The notes under the pieces are model-generated. The model was not told where the DNA came from and made no database searches. It saw nothing but the letters and a program-made list of their open reading frames with translations. From Desulfamplus sp. (GTDB lineage Bacteria > Desulfobacterota > Desulfobacteria > Desulfobacterales > Desulfobacteraceae): DNA of 7,599 nt. The stretch is taken from positions 1 through 7,599 of the forward strand of contig JADFXA010000099.1 of NCBI GenBank assembly GCA_015233755.1, written 5' to 3'. Made by a program: the position numbers and the translations under genes. This document shows positions 1 through 5,516 of the stretch, piece by piece; within the stretch, counting starts at the first letter, position 1; each line of letters opens with the position of its first letter.

Positions 1-2
1 GA

Positions 3-92
3 CGTCTTGAACATAGAATATTTGAAAACGCGCGTGAGATAGATAGAAGAGAGTTTGAATATAATCAGCTTAAAATGGAATACAAATATTAA
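3..92 (+). CDS. C-terminal end of an unidentified upstream gene (partial)
   Basis: An open frame enters from the left edge and ends at TAA 90-92, giving 29 residues rich in Glu, Arg and aromatic residues (…IFENAREIDRREFEYNQLK…). The charged, helix-like composition looks like a genuine protein tail rather than random translation, and the other two plus frames close at once (TGA at 8-10, TAG at 40-42). No family can be named from so short a piece. The next gene starts 106 bases downstream with its own ribosome binding site, so the two need not be co-transcribed. It could still be a chance open frame. Confidence 0.4.
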   Translation, partial: RLEHRIFENAREIDRREFEYNQLKMEYKY

Positions 93-144
93 GATTTACA
101 AAGTTTTAGCAAATGAAGTTCAGATGAAAATAATGTTAAATCAA

Positions 145-172
145 TTGATATTTTATAATTTCATAGTATTAA
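145..172 (+). promoter_or_regulatory. Candidate sigma-70 promoter for the secreted-protein gene
   Basis: TTGATA (145-150) and TATTAA (167-172) are separated by 16 bases, close to the sigma-70 consensus, and would place the transcription start a few bases before the ribosome binding site at 187-192. A perfect TATAAT also lies at 154-159 but lacks a good -35 at the right distance. The sequence is very AT-rich here, so chance matches are likely. Confidence 0.3.
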
Positions 173-186
173 GCATTTTTCAACAA

Positions 187-192
187 AAGGAG
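187..192 (+). promoter_or_regulatory. Ribosome binding site that fixes the start at 199
   Basis: AAGGAG sits 6 bases before ATG 199. This favours that start over the in-frame ATG at 55, because the protein read from 199 begins directly with a classic signal peptide. Confidence 0.8.
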
Positions 193-198
193 ATTACC

Positions 199-1026
199 AT
201 GAAACAAACAAAAAAAGTTATTTATCCAATTTGTCTGATGGCTCTTTTTACATTAATTATAAACATTTTTAGTGTTAATGCGGCACCTGTAGCAGCAAAC
301 ACCACAAATGATACTGTTCTTGAACTGTCAACTGATAAAGATAGCTATAGAACAGGAGATATTATCCAACTCACAATTAAAATAGGTGGAAGTTCTACAG
401 TTGATATTTATATGACAGCAACCTTTCCAAACGGAGATTTTGCATCATACACAGCAGCAACAATGACACCTGATGCTAAAGGCTCTATAATTCCGTTAGC
501 AAAGAGCGTCCCTCTATCGACTATTAACGGAACTTATACGCTTCCTATACCTGTTGTTCCTCTATTTCCAGAGGGTACATCTGAAATTTGGTTAGTTTTT
601 GTAAAAGCTGGAAGAAACCCAATGGTTCTTGAAAATTGGTTAGCAGATTCAATGGTCTATTTAACCGTTGATCAAAATCAAGATATTGAACCTCTTTTTA
701 ACCTTGAGAGCAAAACACTAACAGCACCTTTAGGAGATATAGGTACAATTAAGATAACTTTTGGTGATGCTGCCAATGAAGATGGAACTGTAAGTGGATC
801 AGTAACAGGCTCAATTACTGTAACACTTCCTAACGGTGGAACTCGTGAACGCCAATTAACAGGTGAATATTCATATTTCGACAAAGACCTTACCATCTAT
901 TTAGAGGGAGATGAGAATTTTTCAGTTGAGCTTAAATTAACTTTCAATGATGATGGAACTTTGACTGGCAGTTATGAAACAGGCGATGGAAAGAGTGGGG
1001 ATATCAACTTTACTATTCCTAAATAA
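199..1026 (+). CDS. Secreted beta-rich protein of unknown function
   Basis: The protein is 275 residues from ATG 199, chosen for the AAGGAG site and because it starts with a signal peptide: Lys-rich n-region (MKQTKK), hydrophobic core at about 7-26 and a likely signal peptidase I site after VNA at 28. The mature part seems to have two beta-sandwich-like halves. The first (about 37-155) opens with a DKDSYRTGDIIQLTIK stretch, typical of Ig-like or macroglobulin-like extracellular domains, and has PNGDF and NGTY turns. The second (about 170-275) alternates beta strands with Gly/Asp/Asn turns and ends DGTLTGSYETGDG…INFTIPK. There is no lipobox, transmembrane anchor or catalytic motif, so it should be released to the periplasm or outside. 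I do not recognise the family. A strong terminator follows, suggesting it ends its own transcript. Confidence 0.8.
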   Translation: MKQTKKVIYPICLMALFTLIINIFSVNAAPVAANTTNDTVLELSTDKDSYRTGDIIQLTIKIGGSSTVDIYMTATFPNGDFASYTAATMTPDAKGSIIPLAKSVPLSTINGTYTLPIPVVPLFPEGTSEIWLVFVKAGRNPMVLENWLADSMVYLTVDQNQDIEPLFNLESKTLTAPLGDIGTIKITFGDAANEDGTVSGSVTGSITVTLPNGGTRERQLTGEYSYFDKDLTIYLEGDENFSVELKLTFNDDGTLTGSYETGDGKSGDINFTIPK

Positions 1027-1084
1027 TTGAATGCCTAATCTAAAACTGTTTCTAAATTAGAATTGAAAAACAATAACTATTTAA

Positions 1085-1116
1085 GGGGCGATCCTAAAAG
1101 ATTGCCCTATATTTTT
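1085..1116 (+). terminator. Rho-independent terminator after the secreted-protein gene
   Basis: GGGGCGATC (1085-1093) pairs along all nine positions (two G-U) with GATTGCCCT (1100-1108) around a six-base loop CTAAAA. It is followed by a T-rich run (ATATTTTTATT). It lies 58 bases after the stop at 1026 and ends 29 bases before the aminotransferase start, so it separates the two genes. Confidence 0.8.
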
Positions 1117-1145
1117 ATTAGGATAATGAATCCTTAGGAGAAGTT

Positions 1146-2360
1146 ATGGACTCAAATGATGACAATACAATCCGTTTTGCAAGCAGGATGGAGAAACTAC
1201 CTCCCTATTTGTTCGGAATGATAAACAGCATGAAGATGGAAAAGAGACGCAATGGAGATGATGTAATTGATCTGGGAATGGGAAACCCTGTTGATCCAAC
1301 GCCTGATAATGTAATTGAAAAGCTCATTGAGGTAGCAAAAGACCCCAAAACACATCGTTATCCAGTCTCTTCTGGTATGAAAAATCTTAAAAAAGAGATA
1401 TCTCTATACTATAAACGCCACTATGATATTAACTTAGATGCTGATAGCGAAACTCTTTTAACTATTGGATCAAAAGAGGGAATCTCTCATCTCTGCCTTG
1501 CTCTACTTGGTCCTGGAGATTCTGTATTAGTGCCAGCACCAGCTTTTCCAATCCACATTTATGCGGCAGTTATTGCTGGAGCCACTGTTGTTAGAGTCCC
1601 TATTTCACCACCAGAATCATTTTTAAACAGGATTGTAAATATTTGTGAATCTTTTCACCCAGGCCCTAAAGTTCTTATGATTAATTATCCTCATAACCCT
1701 ACTGGAACTTTATGTGATGCTGGTCTTTTTAAAGAGATAGTTACTTTAGCAAAACGTTTTAAATTTATGGTAATTCACGATTTTGCATATTCAATGATAA
1801 CTTTTGATGGTTATAAAGCCCCAAGTTTTCTTGAAACTCCCGGAGCTAAAGATATTGGAGTTGAGTTTGGATCATTCTCAAAATCATACAACATGGCCGG
1901 CTGGAGAATTGGGTATTGCGTTGGTAATCCCAAAATAATAGCTGCTCTAAGCAAAATAAAAGGCTATTTTGATTATGGTATTTTCTCAGCCATACAGATT
2001 GCTGGTATCATTGCTTTAAGAGATTGCGACAACACAATACCTGAGCAAGTTTCATTATATCAGGCAAGACGAGATACTTTATGTTCTGGGCTTGAAAGAA
2101 TTGGCTGGAAAGTTACCCCTCCAGGAGCTGGTATGTTTGCGTGGGTAAAAATTCCTGAACCTTACAGCAAAATGGGTTCTATGCAATTTGCAATTGAGAT
2201 GATGAATCGCGCCAATGTTGCAGTTGCTCCAGGAGTTGGTTTTAGTGAAGAAGGTGAAGGGTATCTAAGACTTGCACTTGTAGAAAATGAGGAGAGGTTG
2301 AGACAGGCAGTTCGTCAAATGAAAAAAGCGATGCAAGAGCTTGATAAAGAGGGGTTTTAA
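1146..2360 (+). CDS. alaC: Class I/II PLP aminotransferase, AlaC / LL-DAP aminotransferase-like
   Basis: This 404-residue fold-type I PLP enzyme starts at ATG 1146 behind TAGGAG (1135-1140). Family landmarks are visible in order: DLGMGNP (42-48), TIGSKEG for cofactor phosphate contacts (106-112), YPHNPTG with the PLP-binding Asn184, HDFAY with Asp212 and Tyr215, SFSKSYNMAGWRIGY with the Schiff-base Lys246 and Arg254, and LRLAL with Arg375 for the substrate carboxylate. Length and wording, including LPPYLF near the N-terminus and KIPEPYSKMGSMQFA late, closely follow Escherichia coli AlaC, the glutamate-pyruvate transaminase. Related enzymes are often labelled LL-diaminopimelate or aspartate aminotransferase, so the substrate is not certain. 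A cytosolic role in alanine/glutamate exchange is the best inference. It is preceded by a terminator and seems to be transcribed alone. Confidence 0.93.
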   Translation: MDSNDDNTIRFASRMEKLPPYLFGMINSMKMEKRRNGDDVIDLGMGNPVDPTPDNVIEKLIEVAKDPKTHRYPVSSGMKNLKKEISLYYKRHYDINLDADSETLLTIGSKEGISHLCLALLGPGDSVLVPAPAFPIHIYAAVIAGATVVRVPISPPESFLNRIVNICESFHPGPKVLMINYPHNPTGTLCDAGLFKEIVTLAKRFKFMVIHDFAYSMITFDGYKAPSFLETPGAKDIGVEFGSFSKSYNMAGWRIGYCVGNPKIIAALSKIKGYFDYGIFSAIQIAGIIALRDCDNTIPEQVSLYQARRDTLCSGLERIGWKVTPPGAGMFAWVKIPEPYSKMGSMQFAIEMMNRANVAVAPGVGFSEEGEGYLRLALVENEERLRQAVRQMKKAMQELDKEGF

Positions 2361-2379
2361 TAATTAGAAATTCATAATA

Positions 2380-2452
2380 GCCCTATCCCTTTCTCCTCCC
2401 TAAATTTAAGTGGAAAAGTTATTTCCATTCTTTAGAAAGGATTAGGTAGGGC
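2380..2452. repeat. Nested inverted repeat in the gap between alaC and the SH3 gene
   Basis: Three stems nest inside one another: GCCCTA (2380-2385) with TAGGGC (2447-2452), CCTTTCT (2388-2394) with AGAAAGG (2434-2440), and TGGAAA (2411-2416) with TTTCCA (2422-2427) around a five-base loop. No T-run follows on the plus strand, so it is not a standard terminator. It ends 31 bases before the GTG start of the next gene. It could be a structured leader, a transcript end or a decayed palindromic repeat. Confidence 0.5.
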
Positions 2453-2472
2453 AAATATCTTGGACAAATAAA

Positions 2473-2477
2473 GGGGG
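2473..2477 (+). promoter_or_regulatory. G-rich ribosome binding site supporting the GTG start at 2484
   Basis: GGGGG preceded by AA lies 6 bases before GTG 2484. The later in-frame ATGs at 2517 and 2571 have no recognisable Shine-Dalgarno sequence in front, so this site is the reason for choosing the GTG. Confidence 0.5.
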
Positions 2478-2483
2478 CGTTCC

Positions 2484-3230
2484 GTGAAACCAGCAATACA
2501 AGAATATAATGATATAATGATCATCAAAAGAGACCAGCCCATAAATATTACATCTTCTATATCAAACAATATGAGTTTCTTCAGAAAATTTAATCAAGCA
2601 ATAACTGTAGGATTGCCCCACAGGTTACACCTACTTCTTATATTAATATTAATCTCTATTTTTTCCTTTAATATAAAAGCTCATGCAGAACCTTATTATG
2701 TTGCCCAGAGAATAGAGATAACTATGCGAACAGGACCTGGAACAAATAACAAAGTAATGTCAATGCTCTCTTCTGGTGAATCTGTTACAATGCTTGAGTA
2801 TGGCAAAGAGTGGTCAAGAATTCAAACTTCAGATGGTAAAGATGGCTGGGTTTTAAGTCGTTATTTGACAAAGGAGATGCCAGTTGCATTTATGGTAACA
2901 GAGCTTCAAGAGAAAAATAATCAACTAACTTCGATGTTGGAAAAAATAAAATCAGAAAACAGCTCTCTATCTGGAACAAAGGAAAAACTTATCACAAAAG
3001 AGAAGGAGTACAATGACCTTAAACAGAGAGCCTCAAATTTTATTGAGATTGAGCAAAAATACAATGAAGCTATCAAACAACTTGAAGAACAAAAAGTGTT
3101 CATTGAAAAGTGCAATAGCCAATCCCATAAAGAGATCTTATACTCCTTTTCGATTGGTGCTGGCGTGCTTATTATTGGTATCATACTTGGTATGAGTGCA
3201 AGGAGAAAGCAAAGAAATACTTTTCTATAG
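2484..3230 (+). CDS. Membrane-anchored SH3/coiled-coil protein (TIGR04211, YgiM-like)
   Basis: The protein is 248 residues from GTG 2484. The order is a long N-terminal segment with a hydrophobic stretch (about 48-62) and a likely cleavage site after KAHA at 68, a bacterial SH3 domain (about 72-128, with MRTGPGTNNKV and GWVLSRYL), a Lys/Glu-rich coiled coil (about 135-215), and a C-terminal membrane helix (about 219-238) followed by the basic tail RRKQR. This is the architecture of TIGR04211 proteins such as E. coli YgiM. The SH3 domain is expected in the periplasm, with the helix anchored in the inner membrane; its function is poorly known but SH3b domains often meet peptidoglycan or envelope proteins. 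The signal region is unusually long. A start at ATG 2571 would shorten it to 39 residues but lacks a ribosome binding site. The end overlaps cobM by six bases, tail to tail. Confidence 0.88.
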   Translation: MKPAIQEYNDIMIIKRDQPINITSSISNNMSFFRKFNQAITVGLPHRLHLLLILILISIFSFNIKAHAEPYYVAQRIEITMRTGPGTNNKVMSMLSSGESVTMLEYGKEWSRIQTSDGKDGWVLSRYLTKEMPVAFMVTELQEKNNQLTSMLEKIKSENSSLSGTKEKLITKEKEYNDLKQRASNFIEIEQKYNEAIKQLEEQKVFIEKCNSQSHKEILYSFSIGAGVLIIGIILGMSARRKQRNTFL

Positions 3231-4001
3231 CCTGAATCCATGTGAAAAGTTAGCATCATATAGTTTTGATTTTATGACCGACTTTTTTAAAGCAGCTGTT
3301 TCAACAGCTTTTCCAACAATTATTATAGCCTGTTTGTTTAAATTTTCATCATTAACTGTTTTAGCAAGGTGTTGTATCTTTGTGAAAATAATCTGCTCTT
3401 CAGGGTGGCTTACCTTATAAGCAACAGCACAGATACTATCTTCACCATAATGGATTGAAAGAATCTCCTGAACTTGTTTCACATGGGCAATGCTTAAATA
3501 GATTGCCATAGAACTTTGATGAGACGCAAGAAGTTCAAGAGACTCTTTTTCTGGAACAGGTGTCCTACCCGCGATTCTTGTTAAAATAAGAGTTTGTGTA
3601 ACTTCTGGCAAAGTGTATTCCATACACATTGACGCAGCAGCAGCAAATGCAGCAGTAACACCTGGCACGACTTCATAGTTGATATTATGCTTATCAAGTT
3701 CTCTCATCTGTTCAAAAATTGCCCCATAAAGAGATGGATCGCCTGTGTGAAGACGGACAATTTTCTTACTCTCTTGATGCCCATTTATTATCATCTTTAC
3801 AATCTCATCAAGGTTCATAGAGGCACTGTTTACAGCTTTAGCACCATTCTTTTTCCACTTTAAGAGAGCCTCTGGAACAAGAGATCCCGCATAAATTATA
3901 AGATCTGCTTCACTAAGTGCTTTTTGCCCCTTCACTGTAATTAAATCAGGATCACCCGGTCCTGCCCCGATAAACTTTACTGGATTATCCACCTCTGTCA
4001 T
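3225..4001 (-). CDS. cobM: Precorrin-4 C11-methyltransferase (CobM/CbiF)
   Basis: This 258-residue enzyme of the class III SAM methyltransferase (tetrapyrrole methylase) family methylates C11 of precorrin-4 or cobalt-precorrin-4 during corrin-ring synthesis in the cytosol. Visible hallmarks are the N-terminal loop FIGAGPGDPDLITVKG (10-25), RLHTGDPSLYGA (83-94), the SAM-site VPGVTA (112-117), and TRIAGRTPVPE (141-151), which is diagnostic of CobM/CbiF within the family. Length is normal. A GGAG sits 11 bases before the ATG, a rather long spacing. The gene lies 121 bases downstream of cbiET, so it may be read through from that gene or from a local promoter. Sequence alone does not tell the cobalt-early (CbiF) from the oxygen-dependent (CobM) version. 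The stop codon shares a palindrome with the convergent SH3 gene. Confidence 0.95.
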   Translation of the reverse strand: MTEVDNPVKFIGAGPGDPDLITVKGQKALSEADLIIYAGSLVPEALLKWKKNGAKAVNSASMNLDEIVKMIINGHQESKKIVRLHTGDPSLYGAIFEQMRELDKHNINYEVVPGVTAAFAAAASMCMEYTLPEVTQTLILTRIAGRTPVPEKESLELLASHQSSMAIYLSIAHVKQVQEILSIHYGEDSICAVAYKVSHPEEQIIFTKIQHLAKTVNDENLNKQAIIIVGKAVETAALKKSVIKSKLYDANFSHGFRL

Positions 4002-4088
4002 TTTATTTTTATCTCCATACTGTTATATTGCTCTTTAGTCATAAGTTTAATTTTGGATATATAGAAGCTAAATTGATTCTTGTTTTGA

Positions 4089-4116
4089 AGTATAAATTAT
4101 CTTGCTGTTAAACCAA
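4089..4116 (-). promoter_or_regulatory. Candidate promoter in front of cobM
   Basis: On the minus strand TTGGTT (4116-4111) and TATACT (4094-4089) are separated by 16 bases, in the 121-base gap between cbiET and cobM. This would give cobM its own transcript with a leader of about 80 bases. The gap is AT-rich and the match is only moderate. Confidence 0.27.
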
Positions 4117-4119
4117 TAT

Positions 4120-4129
4120 CCCCTACCCC
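4120..4129 (-). repeat. G-rich motif variant overlapping the cbiET stop codon
   Basis: The minus strand reads GGGGTAGGGG. The central TAG is the cbiET stop codon (4125-4123). It resembles the first half of the GGGTAGGGCAGGGG copy but lacks the CAGGGG half. Confidence 0.35.
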
Positions 4130-5502
4130 ACTGTATTCTTTTTACTGTATATAATCCAAACTGGATTAAGAGCTTCAAGACGATCTCCAAAAGGCATCTC
4201 TTTAGAGACAGAGATCTGAACTTGGTTTAGTTTCACGTGAAACTTCATGTTTTTAAGAGTCTCAACAGATATATTCATGGTTTGAATAAGTGCCGTGTTA
4301 ATCACCATTACTCCATTGTTTTTAAGTCTCTCCCCCGCCTTTCGTATTATCTCAGAGATATTTTTGCCACCGCCACCTATAAAGATTCTGTCAGGATCTG
4401 GTAGATTATCTATAGCATCTGGTAACTCTCCATGAATAACTGCAACTTGACACTCCCCTGCCCTTTTGTTGTAATATAAACCAAATTTTTCAAAATTATA
4501 TTTAATATCCTCTATGCGTTGTTCATTCTTCTCAACAGAAAAAATTTTGCCTTTCGGAATAAAACGTGAAACTTCAACCGAAACAGAACCAGAGCCAGCA
4601 CCTAAATCCCAAAAAATATGGTCATCTGAAATTAACTGCAATTTTGACAGCACAACTGCCCTAATTTCAGATTTTGTGATTAAGCCTTTTTCATGAGAAA
4701 AGAGATTGTCTTCCATTCCAGAGTAAATCTTTAATGGAGATTTTTTGGGAGTTAACAGCTCATTTTTTAACTCTTTGCATTCCAACTCCTTGTATTGTAA
4801 TTCTTTGCGCTTTAAAACAACAACATTTGGAGATAAAAAAGCTTTTTCTGCAACTTCTCTTATATCACCATAAAAAGAGATATTTTGATTATCACCACCT
4901 AAATTTTCAAACACATACATTGCAAAATCAGATATATTATCTTCAATAAGAGATTTGGCAATCCATGCAGGAGTTTTTTTATGATCCGTTAAAATCGCAA
5001 TCAACCTGTGATTTTTTAAAGTATCCTTTTGAGACTGTTTATTTTGACACGATCTATTTTGAGATAGATTACCTTGAGCATCATCTAAACTATTTCCATG
5101 AAGAGTTATAATTTTTGCATCGTGCCAAGGCTCTTTAATTGCAGCAAATGCCGCTGCAACAGAAGAGATATTAGGATAAATATTAACATTCTCTTTTCCA
5201 AGAGCTTTTACAAGAGTTCCACCAATCCCATGAAACAAAGGATCGCCAGATGCAACCACAACGACTCGCTTCCCCTGCCCTACCCTATCTTTTATAATAT
5301 CAATTAAACCTTCAATATCTTTTGTGATAGTTAGTTCTTCGCGAGGAACACTATAAATTTTATCTTTATAGAATTCATTTTTTAATAATTCAAGATGGCG
5401 TCTTCCCCCTACAATAAGATCAGCATATTTTATTATGCTTTTATGTTTTTCTGTAAGATCATCTGGCGAAAGTCCAAATCCTATTACATCAACAGAGCTC
5501 AT
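4123..5502 (-). CDS. cbiET: Bifunctional precorrin-6B/-7 C5,15-methyltransferase and C12-decarboxylase (CbiE-CbiT fusion)
   Basis: The start is ATG 5502, giving 459 residues: GAGG lies 10 bases upstream, whereas the longer frame from ATG 5544 would only translate the end of cobI out of frame. The N-terminal CbiE domain (1 to about 230) shows VIGFGLSPDD (6-15), VGGRRHL (31-37) and ASGDPLFHGIG (84-94). The C-terminal CbiT domain (about 256-459) is a class I SAM methyltransferase with GLITKSEIRA (273-282), motif I WDLGAGSGSVSVE (298-310), the acidic ribose ligand in SVE (Glu324) and PDPDRIFIGGGG (368-379). Together they methylate C5 and C15 and remove the C12 acetate carboxyl late in corrin synthesis, as in the CobL fusion. 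Odd points are in-frame 15-base repeats encoding residues of about 140-160 and 233-247, and an apparently extended loop at about 343-352. It starts 14 bases after cobI. Confidence 0.95.
   Translation of the reverse strand: MSSVDVIGFGLSPDDLTEKHKSIIKYADLIVGGRRHLELLKNEFYKDKIYSVPREELTITKDIEGLIDIIKDRVGQGKRVVVVASGDPLFHGIGGTLVKALGKENVNIYPNISSVAAAFAAIKEPWHDAKIITLHGNSLDDAQGNLSQNRSCQNKQSQKDTLKNHRLIAILTDHKKTPAWIAKSLIEDNISDFAMYVFENLGGDNQNISFYGDIREVAEKAFLSPNVVVLKRKELQYKELECKELKNELLTPKKSPLKIYSGMEDNLFSHEKGLITKSEIRAVVLSKLQLISDDHIFWDLGAGSGSVSVEVSRFIPKGKIFSVEKNEQRIEDIKYNFEKFGLYYNKRAGECQVAVIHGELPDAIDNLPDPDRIFIGGGGKNISEIIRKAGERLKNNGVMVINTALIQTMNISVETLKNMKFHVKLNQVQISVSKEMPFGDRLEALNPVWIIYSKKNTVG
4455..4464 (-). 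repeat. G-rich dispersed motif, copy in the CbiT domain
   Basis: The minus strand reads AGGGCAGGGG, encoding part of KRAGEC. This is a different reading frame from the other two coding copies, so the shared bases are not explained by a shared peptide. Confidence 0.45.
4764..4808 (-). repeat. 15-base tandem repeat, three units, in the CbiE-CbiT linker
   Basis: Units 4764-4778, 4779-4793 and 4794-4808 share the plus-strand pattern TT..AA.TC.TTG. The array is in frame and encodes KELQY, KELEC and KELKN (residues 233-247), a charged helical or flexible linker joining the two catalytic domains. Units differ at several positions, many of them at third codon bases. Confidence 0.8.
5027..5086 (-). 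repeat. 15-base tandem repeat, three clear units plus a degenerate fourth, inside the CbiE domain
   Basis: Units 5027-5041, 5042-5056 and 5057-5071 all begin TTTTGA on the plus strand and end in TA; 5072-5086 is a weaker copy (CCTTGAGCATCATCT). In cbiET they encode pentapeptides of the type KQSQK, RSCQN, NLSQN and DDAQG (about residues 140-159). The array sits between the LHG strand and the LIAILTD strand, where relatives have a shorter surface loop. Confidence 0.75.
5272..5285 (-). repeat. G-rich dispersed motif, copy in the CbiE domain
   Basis: The minus strand reads GGGTAGGGCAGGGG, three G-tracts spaced by two bases, encoding part of DRVGQGKR. It shares the 11-mer GTAGGGCAGGG with 5713-5723 and GGGCAGGGG with 4455-4464, despite the AT-rich background. 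Confidence 0.5.
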
Positions 5503-5512
5503 TAAATATCTA

Positions 5513-5516
5513 CCTC
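5513..5516 (-). promoter_or_regulatory. Ribosome binding site that fixes the cbiET start at 5502
   Basis: GAGG (5516-5513, minus strand) lies directly after the cobI stop codon and 10 bases before ATG 5502, so cbiET translation is likely coupled to the end of cobI. Confidence 0.7.

Noticed and set aside
55..198. In-frame N-terminal extension of the secreted protein from ATG 55
   Set aside because: There is no ribosome binding site before 55, the extension overlaps the probable tail of an upstream gene, and a strong AAGGAG plus signal peptide support ATG 199.
678..896. Minus-strand open frame opposite the secreted-protein gene
   Set aside because: It lies wholly within a well-supported gene, has no ribosome binding site and shows no recognisable protein features.
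3998..4042. 14-codon leader peptide overlapping the cobM start through ATGA
   Set aside because: MTKEQYNSMEIKIK has no ribosome binding site and no His/Cys/regulatory pattern; the ATGA overlap in AT-rich sequence is likely chance.
4764..5086. CRISPR-like or mobile repeat array in cbiET
   Set aside because: The repeats are 15 bases long, directly tandem without spacers, and in frame with the enzyme, so they are coding minisatellites.
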